Shown here piece by piece: positions 27,624 to 36,831 of a stretch of 64,000 nt of DNA. This stretch comes from Pedobacter sp. KBW06 (GTDB lineage Bacteria; Bacteroidota; Bacteroidia; Sphingobacteriales; Sphingobacteriaceae), in contig NZ_QAJL01000003.1 in NCBI RefSeq assembly GCF_003852525.1, forward strand, positions 1,704,061 through 1,768,060, read 5' to 3'. The position numbers and the translations under genes were made by a program. The notes below the pieces were generated by a model. That model saw only the letters and a program-made list of their open reading frames with translations, was not told where the DNA came from and did no database searches. Positions within the stretch are counted from its first letter, which is position 1, and the number at the start of each line of letters is the position of its first letter.

Positions 27624-28631
27624 ATGTTACGTAAGCAATTCATACTTCTTTTATCTGTACTGATCACCGCCATTGTGCTGACACAAGGTTGTTCGAAAAC
27701 AGATGACACCTATAGAAACAGTGTTCCCATTAATAAAGTGGACCTGAATGTATATGATTATCTCCTTAGCAAAAAGGAAACTTTTGAGACCCTTGTTTAT
27801 ATTGTTGATCAGGCACAGCTGGCCGACACGCTTCGAAAAACAAAGATCACCTTTTTCGCGCCGACGAATCAGAGTATTTTAACTGCATTAGAAAACCTCA
27901 ATGTCAACAGAAGCCTAACAGGCCTGCCGCCTTTAAAAATCACAGAAGTTCCCCCTTTTATATGGAGAGCAATGCTGATGCGGTACATCATCCCGGGTGA
28001 ATTTACCAGTGAAAATTTTGCATTGGCGGACGGACTGGATGTCATCACCATGAACAAAAGAAAACTACATGTAAATGCACAGGCTACCACAACACAAGGC
28101 AGCATGGGCTCCGGCAGTTTATTATTAAAATACAGTGACCTAAATGGCTCCCGTTTCACCAAGGACTGGGTTTTCTCATATGTAACCAGCAGCAACCTGC
28201 AGGCAAAAAACGGGATCATTCATACCCTGGAGCCCAGTCATGTTTTTGGCTTCAGGAGCTTTGTCCAGTTTGCCGGCACTCTGCAAAATCTATATTCAGA
28301 CAGGTATTATATTTCTTCCGGAAGGATTATTTTACCCACCGCAACCCGCGACTGGCTGGAACTCGGTAAAGAACTCATCGCGATTGACGAAAGTACCGTA
28401 CAAACTGACGGGGCCGATCTAAAGTCCAGCGGATATTTTATGCGTTTGAAGGTAAATCCGGAAAACAACCTCGTAACGGTTAGCCCCGCGCCTTCTTCCG
28501 TTAATCAAACCCTGAGAAATAATGGCGATTGTCATTACGACCCAATCAACCAGGAGTTCGTACTGAACTACAAATACACGACAAGCGCCGACCGCTTCAT
28601 ATCAGAACGTATCAAACTTAGAAACTATTAA
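27624..28631 (+). CDS. Fasciclin (FAS1)-domain surface lipoprotein with extra C-terminal domain
   Basis: 335 aa. Lipobox near residue 23 ('VLTQGC'). A FAS1 domain spans about 45-205: H1 box 'ITFFAPTNQSILTAL' and H2-like 'NGIIHTLEPSHVFGF' are both present. The remaining ~130 residues end 'CHYDPINQEFVLNYKYTT', which recalls the final strand pair of DUF1735/DUF4361-type surface glycan-binding proteins ('Y-D-P-x-x-x-x-F-x-L-N-Y-x-Y'). FAS1 domains mediate adhesion in many organisms; here a ligand-capturing accessory role to SusC/SusD is likely. The stop is immediately followed by the next gene's ATG. Confidence 0.82.
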   Translation: MLRKQFILLLSVLITAIVLTQGCSKTDDTYRNSVPINKVDLNVYDYLLSKKETFETLVYIVDQAQLADTLRKTKITFFAPTNQSILTALENLNVNRSLTGLPPLKITEVPPFIWRAMLMRYIIPGEFTSENFALADGLDVITMNKRKLHVNAQATTTQGSMGSGSLLLKYSDLNGSRFTKDWVFSYVTSSNLQAKNGIIHTLEPSHVFGFRSFVQFAGTLQNLYSDRYYISSGRIILPTATRDWLELGKELIAIDESTVQTDGADLKSSGYFMRLKVNPENNLVTVSPAPSSVNQTLRNNGDCHYDPINQEFVLNYKYTTSADRFISERIKLRNY

Positions 28632-29690
28632 ATGAGGACAAAAATGATGTTCAAAAGGAATATAAATATACTGTATGCCGTAAGTTTAATGGCATTCTTC
28701 CTGGTGTCCTGCAAGAAAGCACCAGCAGAAAAAGATTACCTGAGCGATAAAGCCACCTTTTCAAATGTGGCCATCTATGAACCCGTTTTAGGTAGAACTT
28801 TTTTATACAAAACCAATTTTAGTGCAGATGGATCCAGTTATCCTTTAAATTTCTCATTGGAGAATATGCGCCATTTTGATGGCAGTGCAGCCCCTGAGCT
28901 GATGAAGTCTGCCCAGGTTTTAGAATGGACTGGTTTATACGACGGCAAAGAAAAAACGTTAAAGGAAATTGAAGAGAAACGGAGAGTGGTGAATAAGCCA
29001 TTCTTTGAAATCAGACCAGGCTCCGGAGATCTTATCTTCTATAAATCAGGTTCAGGAATCGTCAGCTCCTATCCAAATGAAGGCTATCTTTTTGACATTA
29101 AGGTTAGCAATAAGGGGAACGAGCGGCTCATCAAAAATTTAAGGTTACGCCCGATTCAGGATATTGCCTATGAACCTTTCGAATATGATCCCTATACCAG
29201 AATACGGAAACAAGAGTCCAGGGTAAGGCCAAACGGAGTTCCTTATACCACTGCATTTGTTAATCATGCGACCATGTCCAATGTCTACCTTTCCAAAGAC
29301 ACCCTGATGAACGACTCTCTGAGCAGGGTTTATTTCAGGAAAACAGGAAATGGCAATTCTTTAACCTTTAAGTTTTTTGATAAGGATTCTGCAGTGATCG
29401 ACCCGGCCAGGTTTAACCTTACAAAATGGGAAGAACTGGTACATGGGTTCAACCTCATCAAAACCAACACCCAGGTGAGTTATGAGGTGGCCTATCCGAT
29501 CCCGCTGACCGACCTGGATACAAAGTTTGCCATATCAAATAAAGCAAAAATCAATATTGGCTATACCAGAACAGGTTTCAGCTCCACGAGGATTGATGCC
29601 AATCTGCTGTTAAACTTCAGCATCTACGAAAAGGGCGATTGGGTAATTATTTTCAAGTTCCAGCGAACGCCACGTTTCCAGAACGAATAA
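28632..29690 (+). CDS. DUF5007-like surface lipoprotein
   Basis: 352 aa. Signal peptide ending in lipobox 'FFLVSC' (Cys about 27), then mainly predicted beta structure. The order of features ('PVLGRTFLYKTNFSADGSSYPLNF', 'NKPFFEIRPGSGDLIFY', 'YPNEGYLFDIKVSNKGN') fits my memory of the DUF5007 family found next to SusC/SusD and fasciclin proteins; the name is not confirmed by search. Role unknown, probably an outer-leaflet ligand-binding or assembly component. Its ATG directly abuts the stop of the FAS1 gene, and the second SusC gene starts 41 bases later. Confidence 0.65.
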   Translation: MRTKMMFKRNINILYAVSLMAFFLVSCKKAPAEKDYLSDKATFSNVAIYEPVLGRTFLYKTNFSADGSSYPLNFSLENMRHFDGSAAPELMKSAQVLEWTGLYDGKEKTLKEIEEKRRVVNKPFFEIRPGSGDLIFYKSGSGIVSSYPNEGYLFDIKVSNKGNERLIKNLRLRPIQDIAYEPFEYDPYTRIRKQESRVRPNGVPYTTAFVNHATMSNVYLSKDTLMNDSLSRVYFRKTGNGNSLTFKFFDKDSAVIDPARFNLTKWEELVHGFNLIKTNTQVSYEVAYPIPLTDLDTKFAISNKAKINIGYTRTGFSSTRIDANLLLNFSIYEKGDWVIIFKFQRTPRFQNE

Positions 29691-29731
29691 TGCCAAACTA
29701 AAAAATTTAATTAAAACCAAACAAAGATATT

Positions 29732-32700
29732 ATGATGCCAGGATTTACAAAATTTCTGCTTTTCAGTTCGGTACTTCTGCTTCTCTTTTCGGGCGCATTA
29801 TCAGCCCAGGAGGTGATTACAGTAAAAGGAAAGGTGTTAGAAGGTACCGAACCTCTTCCCGGGGTGTCCATTTCGATGATCAATGCCAATGGCAAAAAGC
29901 AAGCCATAGCAAGTACGGACAATGACGGGAATTTCAGTATTAAAGTGAGCAAAACTGCGAAACTTGAATTTAATTACATTGGTTATTCCAGTAAGATTGT
30001 AGAAGTAAAAGGTCAGACTTACCTCAGTGTAAAGATGATCTCCAGCACACAGAATCTGGAAGGAACTGTTATTGTTGGTTACCAGCGCAAAACCAAGGAA
30101 ACAGTTACCGGCTCTGTCACCAGAATCACTTCAGATCAGATCAAGGACATTCCGGTATCCAGTGTTGAACAACTTTTGCAAGGTAAAGTTGCCGGTCTGA
30201 ACATCCAGAATAATACCGGAGCACCAGGATTCAGAGGCTCTACAGCCATCAGGGGACTATCACAGATTGGCGTGAAGGGTTCCGGAAATAACGCTTATCT
30301 AACCCCCTCTTCTCCTTTATATGTCGTAGATGGAATCCCTATTGATGCCAATTCCGGATTTGAGTATGGTTTCGAATCAAAAGGTCCGGGGACAAGTCCG
30401 CTTGCACTGATTCCACCTGAAGATGTGGAATCGATAGATGTCATGAAAGATGCTGATGCAGCTTCTCTATATGGTTCCAGAGGCGCAAATGGGGTAATTG
30501 TCATCACGACAAAAAGAGGAAACTCCCCTGTTCCGATCATTCGCCTGACCAGTAGTTTCTTTGTCAACACCGTCCCACAACTGAGACAAACCATCGGAGG
30601 TAAAGAAGAAAGAGACAACCTGATGAACAGGATTATCAATACGAATGATTACCGGGAACTTTACAAAGTTTCTTTATCTCCATTCCTGTCTGACAGCTTA
30701 AATGCGTTTTACAACAATGCAACCGACTGGCAGGGCTTGTATTATCAGCCCACCTTTAACCAAACCCACAATCTTTCAGTAAGTGGTGGAAATCAAGGAT
30801 TGAACTACAAGAGTAACCTCAACTATTATAACGAACGCGGAGTGATTAAAAATACCGGTTTTGACCGGTACTCCCTGTCTTCCCAGGTCAACTACAAACC
30901 AAATCCTAAATTGAATTTAACAGGTTCTGTAACCTTATCCTTGGGCAATAAGCTGAAAGGCAGCGGCAATGGGCTTACGGATGTCGGTGCAGGAGGAAGT
31001 CTGAGCTCTTCCTTATTACCAGGTCCTTCCTATTTCCTGAACGATTCCAGATTTACCAGCGCACTGAACAGTAAAAATGATTCCAAGACCTATAGCGTAT
31101 CTTCTTATCTGGATGGATCATATGAACTCCTTCCTGCCCTGAGACTGGGAACCACATTGAGCGTTTCTTACCTCCAGAACAATGAAGATTCCTTTATTCC
31201 CTCTCTGGCCAATAATGATCGGTCAAAGGTCTACGGCTATGTCGGCAGAACCACAAACCTTTACAACAGGACTGCATTAAACTACTCTAAATCTTTTGGA
31301 GATGACCATACCATTTATGCTGGTATCTTCTCCGAAATTACCTCCACCCAAAATATCGCCAGGGAAGCAAACCTCATAAATGGTCCAAACGACCATTATT
31401 TCGGACCGCTTGGCTACTCTTCCTTATACAATGGCTTTATTGGAATTACACCAAACCTTGAAGATCCCAATGATGCCAATGATTTCAGCAAAGTTCACTC
31501 TGTTGGCGCGGGCGCTAATTTCTCCTATGATTACAAGAAAAGATATGTCGTCAATTTCAACTATCGTGCAGATGGCAACTCCTATGCAGGCGTCAAGTCC
31601 AGATGGGCAAAAAGCCCCTCTTTAGGTGCAAGATGGAACATCGAAAAGGAAGATTTCGTAAGTCATTTTAAATGGCTTGATTATGCTTCTGCCAGATTTT
31701 CTTATGGAATTAACCTGAGGCCCTCTACCAATGTTTATGCTTCTTTGGGGTCTTACAGCGTGGCCGGGAATTATAACAATATACCCCGGATCAGTCCAAA
31801 ACTTGGGGTGATGCCTAACCCTTTTTTAAAGCCTGAACGTGTGGAACAGTACAATGCCGGTTTTGACATTAGTGTCCTTAAAAGCAAATTCGGATTAACA
31901 GTTGATGTTTACCAAAAGGTCATCACAGACATGCTATTTACACAGGACCTCGCCACCTCTACCGGTTTCAGCACCGTAATCACCAACAGTGCTTCCATGA
32001 TGAACAAAGGGATTGAACTCACGTTAAACTTCCGGCCTTTGCCCAGCAGTTCCAAGCTTTACTGGAATATGAGCGTAAATGGAGCGATTAACCGCGATGT
32101 TCTCCTGTCACTACCAGGTGGGGCAACCCAGCTCCTTTCGGATGGAGGTGCTATCATTTCTAAGGTAGGCAGAAATACACAAAACAACTTCCTCTACATC
32201 TCGCAGGGAGTTTACAGCAGAGATCAGGATGTACCTGTGGATCCGGTAACCGGAAGGGCTTACAGAAATGCCAGAGGTGGCGAATATAAGGGCGGGGACT
32301 TAATCTACAAAGATGTAGATGGCAATTTCATTACCGATAAAAATGATTTGCAAATCGCCGGCAATCCTGTCGCCAGGCTCACAGGTGGTTTTTACTCCGT
32401 CCTGACTTATGGTAAATTCGGATTAACACTTAGCGGAAGTTTCACTGTTAAACGTGATTTGTTAAACAATGCCTTATCCTCCAGCCTCAGCAACAATTAC
32501 AACCCATTCTCAACCGATAAATCGGCGATGGTAGACATTTCACAGTACAACTACTGGAAACAGCCCGGCGATCAGGCAAAGTATCCTAATCCCTTGAGAT
32601 ACCTGAGCAATACAGATCCATACAATTCTTCGCAAACCTTATTTCAGGAAGATGGTACTTATTTTAAGCTCAACTCCGCGACGTTTAGCTATGCCCTTAA

Positions 32701-32884
32701 AAAGGAATTTTTAAACCGTTACGGGATCAACAACCTCAGGTTTTATGTGACCGGAAACAACCTGTTCATTCTTTCGAAATACTCAGGACCAAATCCTGAA
32801 AACGTAACCGAGCTGGGACGCGACCGGATAGACTCTTATCCCAATTCTCCATCTTATGTACTTGGTCTTAACCTTGAATTTTAA
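29732..32884 (+). CDS. SusC/RagA-family TonB-dependent transporter (second of the operon)
   Basis: 1050 aa; two adjacent ATGs (29732 and 29735). Signal peptide to about residue 26 ('SGALSAQE'). A carboxypeptidase-regulatory-like beta-sandwich spans about 30-110 ('VKGKVLEGTEPLPGVSISM'), then 'GTVIVGYQRKTKETVTGSV' as the TonB-box/plug entry. The plug carries 'EQLLQGKVAGLNIQ' and 'PLYVVDGIPIDANSG', and the barrel ends 'SYVLGLNLEF'. No STN domain. It is a full-length paralogue of the first SusC in this operon and pairs with the SusD encoded 8 bases downstream. Confidence 0.95.
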   Translation: MMPGFTKFLLFSSVLLLLFSGALSAQEVITVKGKVLEGTEPLPGVSISMINANGKKQAIASTDNDGNFSIKVSKTAKLEFNYIGYSSKIVEVKGQTYLSVKMISSTQNLEGTVIVGYQRKTKETVTGSVTRITSDQIKDIPVSSVEQLLQGKVAGLNIQNNTGAPGFRGSTAIRGLSQIGVKGSGNNAYLTPSSPLYVVDGIPIDANSGFEYGFESKGPGTSPLALIPPEDVESIDVMKDADAASLYGSRGANGVIVITTKRGNSPVPIIRLTSSFFVNTVPQLRQTIGGKEERDNLMNRIINTNDYRELYKVSLSPFLSDSLNAFYNNATDWQGLYYQPTFNQTHNLSVSGGNQGLNYKSNLNYYNERGVIKNTGFDRYSLSSQVNYKPNPKLNLTGSVTLSLGNKLKGSGNGLTDVGAGGSLSSSLLPGPSYFLNDSRFTSALNSKNDSKTYSVSSYLDGSYELLPALRLGTTLSVSYLQNNEDSFIPSLANNDRSKVYGYVGRTTNLYNRTALNYSKSFGDDHTIYAGIFSEITSTQNIAREANLINGPNDHYFGPLGYSSLYNGFIGITPNLEDPNDANDFSKVHSVGAGANFSYDYKKRYVVNFNYRADGNSYAGVKSRWAKSPSLGARWNIEKEDFVSHFKWLDYASARFSYGINLRPSTNVYASLGSYSVAGNYNNIPRISPKLGVMPNPFLKPERVEQYNAGFDISVLKSKFGLTVDVYQKVITDMLFTQDLATSTGFSTVITNSASMMNKGIELTLNFRPLPSSSKLYWNMSVNGAINRDVLLSLPGGATQLLSDGGAIISKVGRNTQNNFLYISQGVYSRDQDVPVDPVTGRAYRNARGGEYKGGDLIYKDVDGNFITDKNDLQIAGNPVARLTGGFYSVLTYGKFGLTLSGSFTVKRDLLNNALSSSLSNNYNPFSTDKSAMVDISQYNYWKQPGDQAKYPNPLRYLSNTDPYNSSQTLFQEDGTYFKLNSATFSYALKKEFLNRYGINNLRFYVTGNNLFILSKYSGPNPENVTELGRDRIDSYPNSPSYVLGLNLEF

Positions 32885-32892
32885 ATCAGCAC

Positions 32893-34365
32893 ATGATGAA
32901 ATTATTAAAACACACCATACTATTATTTGGGGCATGCAGTTTAATACTGGTTAGTTCCTGCAAAAAATTTCTTGATGTTGAGCCTGTCGACAGACTGGGA
33001 TCCAATTCTTTCTGGAAAACAAAGTCGGACGTAGAGTCTGCTGTTGCAGATTGCTATGGATTGATCTATGACCGCCTTACAGTAGGCCCCTATCATAACC
33101 TGAATGGCGACATCAGGGCTGGAGAATTTATTTGCCCCGGCTTTCCTGTATTTCCTACTGTTGCAAAGAATGACCTTTCCAATTCCAGTCAGATTGCACT
33201 TCCTGCAAGGTATAAAGGAGATCTACTCGCAGACTGGTATCCATTTTACCAGGCCATTGCGGCCTGCAATATTGCATTAGACCGACTCGATGAGCTGACT
33301 TTTTTAGACAACAATGAAAAAGCGAGGTATAAGGCTGAAGTGAAGTTTATCCGCGCCTTTACTTATTTTTATATTTCGCGCATTTATGGAGATGTCCCCC
33401 TATATACCAAAGCTTATGACGGCACGGCAAAAGGAAGAACGAATTTCATCGATGTCCTTAAATTTTGCATCCAGGAGCTGGAGGAAACAAAAGAAGCATT
33501 GCCATGGCAATATACTGACCCTACCAACTGGGGAGTAAGGGCCTCCCGCGCCTCTTCAGAAACACTGATCGCAAACTGCTATATGTGGATCGCAGGTTTC
33601 GATAAATCCAATCAGCAAGTCTATTGGCAAAAAGCTGCTGACGCGGCCCTAAACGTAAAAAACTCAGGCTTCTTTCAGTTGTTGCCAATTGAAGATTTCA
33701 AGAAGATCTTTAAAGGCAAAACCCGGGAAAGCATTTTTGAGTTCTCAGTAAACAAGAACTATGGCTCGGAAACCAAATATGTATCATTAGGGCAATGGAG
33801 CACCCATGCCCCAATCGTTAATTACGGTTCTACCAGTGATGGTTACTACCTCGCTTCCTATGTACAGAAACTATACCCCGCCAATGCTCCCGACAAAAGA
33901 AGGGACGTTTGGTTCTACCTTCCTTACATCAATAATACGACCCAGATGTTTCTGAAATATTCAAACGTCACAGATGTAAACAATTTCCTTTTTGATGACA
34001 ACATGATCATTTTCCGCTATTCAGGAATTTTGCTGTTAGGCGCTGAAGCCTTAGCTAACCTGGGTAAAAACGGAGAGGCCATTCCTTTACTGAATATGGT
34101 TAGAAACCGTGCAGGTGCAACCGAATACAGCCCATCAGAAAGTTCGCTTGTTGATGCTGTTTTTATGGAAGAACAGAAGGAACTGATTGGAGAAGGCGTT
34201 CGGTGGTATGACCTGATCCGCACAGGACGGGTGATGGACATCGGTCAATGTGTAGACTTTCTAACTCCTGAACAATTCAATCAGGGTGCCTGGACCTGGC
34301 CAATAAATCCAAAAGCGAGAGTAAACAATCCGAATATCGTCCTGAACCAATATTGGGTAAAGTAG
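32893..34365 (+). CDS. SusD/RagB-family lipoprotein (second of the operon)
   Basis: 490 aa. Lipobox 'ILVSSC' at about residue 23, followed by 'KKFLDVEPVDRLGSNSFWKT'. SusD blocks: 'AEVKFIRAFTYFYISRIYGDVPLY', 'IFRYSGILLLGAEALANLGKNGEA', 'FMEEQKELIGEGVRWYDLIRTG', terminus 'NPNIVLNQYWVK'. It is the partner of the preceding SusC. The FAS1-like gene begins 17 bases after its stop. Confidence 0.94.
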   Translation: MMKLLKHTILLFGACSLILVSSCKKFLDVEPVDRLGSNSFWKTKSDVESAVADCYGLIYDRLTVGPYHNLNGDIRAGEFICPGFPVFPTVAKNDLSNSSQIALPARYKGDLLADWYPFYQAIAACNIALDRLDELTFLDNNEKARYKAEVKFIRAFTYFYISRIYGDVPLYTKAYDGTAKGRTNFIDVLKFCIQELEETKEALPWQYTDPTNWGVRASRASSETLIANCYMWIAGFDKSNQQVYWQKAADAALNVKNSGFFQLLPIEDFKKIFKGKTRESIFEFSVNKNYGSETKYVSLGQWSTHAPIVNYGSTSDGYYLASYVQKLYPANAPDKRRDVWFYLPYINNTTQMFLKYSNVTDVNNFLFDDNMIIFRYSGILLLGAEALANLGKNGEAIPLLNMVRNRAGATEYSPSESSLVDAVFMEEQKELIGEGVRWYDLIRTGRVMDIGQCVDFLTPEQFNQGAWTWPINPKARVNNPNIVLNQYWVK

Positions 34366-34382
34366 TGCTAAAACTAAATTTT

Positions 34383-35072
34383 ATGAAAAGAAAAAATCAA
34401 TGGCTGCTACTCTTTGGGGTCCTCCTGTCTGTAGCGGTTATCTCTTGTAAAAAAGATTATTTTAATGGTGGAAGCTTACAAAATGGGGTCTTCAAGATGA
34501 GCGCTTATGAGTTCATGAAAACCAAACCATTCTATTTTGACACCCTGATCACAGTGATCGATAAATCCGGACTAAAGGAAGTATTTGAGAAAGAAGATAT
34601 TACCTTTTTTGCACCGACAGACCATGCGATAAAACTCAGCATGGATCTGTTGAATTCTACACGTTATTCTGCATCAAAAGATTCCATCTTTATTAAAGAC
34701 ATTCCACCGTCTATATGGAGAAAGTATTTGTCCCAATACCTGATCAAAGATAAATACCTGTTAAAGGACATTGCAAGATATGATCCGGTCCAGGCGAACG
34801 TTTATCCAGGCCAGTACATGGCTTCTTACGATGGCTATATCATGAATCTTGGCGTACAGTTTAGTGATTATAAAGGCACCAGAGACGTAGGTCCACGTAC
34901 GGTCGTGATCAGGAACATTGGCGATATTGGCAATCCCTTAAATTTCGGGGCAACGATTGCCACTTCAGATCTGCAAACCAATAACAGCATTATCCATGTC
35001 ATCAATGACATGCACAATTTTGGTTTTAATCCTTTCTTATTTATTACTGACGTGAATGAATATTTCAAATAG
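34383..35072 (+). CDS. Fasciclin (FAS1)-domain lipoprotein, short form
   Basis: 229 aa from the ATG at 34383. A longer frame opens upstream at 34353 inside the SusD gene, but the basic, hydrophobic signal sequence (MKRKNQW..., lipobox 'VAVISC') starts at 34383. One FAS1 domain covers most of the protein: 'SAYEFMKTKPFYFDTLITVI', H1-type 'ITFFAPTDHAIKLSMDLL' and the closing 'NSIIHVINDMHNFGFNPFLF'. Unlike its paralogue at 27624 it stops right after the FAS1 domain and has no extra C-terminal domain. Confidence 0.85.
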   Translation: MKRKNQWLLLFGVLLSVAVISCKKDYFNGGSLQNGVFKMSAYEFMKTKPFYFDTLITVIDKSGLKEVFEKEDITFFAPTDHAIKLSMDLLNSTRYSASKDSIFIKDIPPSIWRKYLSQYLIKDKYLLKDIARYDPVQANVYPGQYMASYDGYIMNLGVQFSDYKGTRDVGPRTVVIRNIGDIGNPLNFGATIATSDLQTNNSIIHVINDMHNFGFNPFLFITDVNEYFK

Positions 35073-35117
35073 ACCACAAATTCAGATCAGCATTTCATCA
35101 AAATAAAATACCGCCTT

Positions 35118-36737
35118 ATGATTTTTATTTCTAAATATAATATAGTTCAGTTTCTTTCGGCAGCCAGTATCGCGTTCATTTGTAGCCTGACTGCCTGCAA
35201 AAAGAATGAAAACATCGGTAAAGATCCTTATGGAGACGCCAAGCCGCCCCTGGATTTAAAAGTCAACGCCGTTGCTTCAAGCCCAGTCCAGGGAGATATC
35301 GCTTCCACCGTCACCTTAACCGGCTCCGGATTCCTAAAATACAAAACGGCGCTCAGCATATTGTTCAATGGAGAAAAGGGAGAAGTATTATCGTTATCAG
35401 ATACAGAAGCCAAAGTGAAAGTTCCGGAATGGGCCAGTAGCGGAGTGATCACCGTCATGGTTGGAGCACAAATCCTGCCTGGTCCAAAGTTTCGGGTAAA
35501 CGGAAACACCAAAACAGACAAAACCTTTAATTCTTATGTTGGTGCCAATGAAGACATCAATAACATTACCGCGCTTCCGGATGGCCGGATGCTAATTGTG
35601 GGTAATTTTACAGACTACAATAATTCTGGTATCCGTTCGGGATACAGCAAACTGGCAATCATTTCGGCAGAAGGAACATTAGATAAATCCTTTAAACCGG
35701 GCAAAGGAATTCCTTCGGGTAGTTTAGCTAAGGCTGCACTACTTTTAGACGGAAAAATCCTGATTGGGGGACAGTTCAATACCTATAACAATAAGAAAGA
35801 CAGGATCGGTAACATAGGAAAAATCTCTTTGAGCGGTGCAATGGACTCTACCATTTACTCATTTATTGATCGATCCGGTGAGCCGAAAAAAGACACTGTA
35901 CCTTCCTTTGGAGCATTCTTTGACGGCCCTGTTACCGAAATGATGGTCCAGCCTGATGGCAACATCATTGTTGCAGGAGCCTTCAAATATTACATGACCA
36001 AAAGATATTATCCGAATCAAAAAGACACCATCATTACCGACTCTGTAATCGTAAACAACATTGCCAGAATTAAACCCGATGGTGCACTGGATAAAACTTA
36101 CAACTTCAATCAGTCGGCAAACAGAGCCAACGACAACTTTAATGGCTACATATATGATGCCTATATGCAAGCAGACGGGAAGATCATCGTTGCAGGTGCT
36201 TTTAGTAGTTATAACGGAGAAAATACCAATAGAATTGCCAGGATCAATACAGATGGAACACTGGATAAAACCTTCATTACAGGCTCTGGTCCAAACGATC
36301 TGATTAGTTCCATACAACCCTATCCGAACGGACAGATTTTAATTTCCGGTAGTTTTTCGGCTTTCAATGGAAAAGCGATAGCGAGGGTCGCGATCTTAAA
36401 TCAAAACGGAAATGTAGAGGAGCGCTTTAATACTGGAGCAGGCGCAGACGGAGCGGTGACTCTGGCTGTCCGACTGGGCAATGGAAAAATATTGCTGACA
36501 GGTCCATTTCAAAAATTCAATGGCATTAACAGGAATGGTTTCGCCATTGTAGAACCCACAGGCCAATTAAGTGCAAACAACAATACTATCGGAGGGTTTA
36601 CTTTCTCAGACAATAGGTTCAGAAAACCTGTTTTTGATGTGATTAATACAGATAATGGAGCTGCGGCAATTCTGGTAGGAGGGTTCAACTCCCTGGACCT
36701 CCAGCAAAACAACCGGTTGGTTAAGATCACTTATTAA
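35118..36737 (+). CDS. IPT/TIG domain plus delta-60-repeat (DUF5008/DUF5122-like) surface lipoprotein
   Basis: 539 aa. Lipobox about residue 27 ('CSLTAC'). An N-terminal immunoglobulin-like IPT/TIG domain lies at about 48-133 ('STVTLTGSGFLKYKTALSILF', read as one domain). A run of delta-60-type beta-propeller repeats follows to the end. Each repeat has an 'LDKSF/LDKTF'-like element followed by 'DGKI-hydrophobic-(I/V)AGAF' and 'YNG' (for example 'GTLDKSFKPGKG', 'GALDKTYNFNQ', 'GTLDKTFITGSG', 'NVEERFNTGAG'). Such propellers are usually extracellular binding or scaffold modules. It is the last gene of the operon, followed by a terminator 22 bases after the stop. Confidence 0.82.
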   Translation: MIFISKYNIVQFLSAASIAFICSLTACKKNENIGKDPYGDAKPPLDLKVNAVASSPVQGDIASTVTLTGSGFLKYKTALSILFNGEKGEVLSLSDTEAKVKVPEWASSGVITVMVGAQILPGPKFRVNGNTKTDKTFNSYVGANEDINNITALPDGRMLIVGNFTDYNNSGIRSGYSKLAIISAEGTLDKSFKPGKGIPSGSLAKAALLLDGKILIGGQFNTYNNKKDRIGNIGKISLSGAMDSTIYSFIDRSGEPKKDTVPSFGAFFDGPVTEMMVQPDGNIIVAGAFKYYMTKRYYPNQKDTIITDSVIVNNIARIKPDGALDKTYNFNQSANRANDNFNGYIYDAYMQADGKIIVAGAFSSYNGENTNRIARINTDGTLDKTFITGSGPNDLISSIQPYPNGQILISGSFSAFNGKAIARVAILNQNGNVEERFNTGAGADGAVTLAVRLGNGKILLTGPFQKFNGINRNGFAIVEPTGQLSANNNTIGGFTFSDNRFRKPVFDVINTDNGAAAILVGGFNSLDLQQNNRLVKITY

Positions 36738-36758
36738 TTGTCCGATTTAGCTGCTCAA

Positions 36759-36797
36759 CAAAATGATTCTGGTCTTTAACCAGGATCATTTTGCATT
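36759..36797 (+). terminator. Terminator of the dual SusC/SusD operon
   Basis: A 14-bp stem CAAAATGATTCTGG (36759-36772) with CCAGGATCATTTTG (36780-36793) contains one G-U pair and a 7-base loop, ending in a short T-rich stretch. It is placed 22 bases after the last gene's stop and may also serve the convergent Rpn gene ending at 36832. Confidence 0.7.
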
Positions 36798-36831
36798 TGA
36801 TTCCGAGATTTCTATTCAACAGGCTATACAA

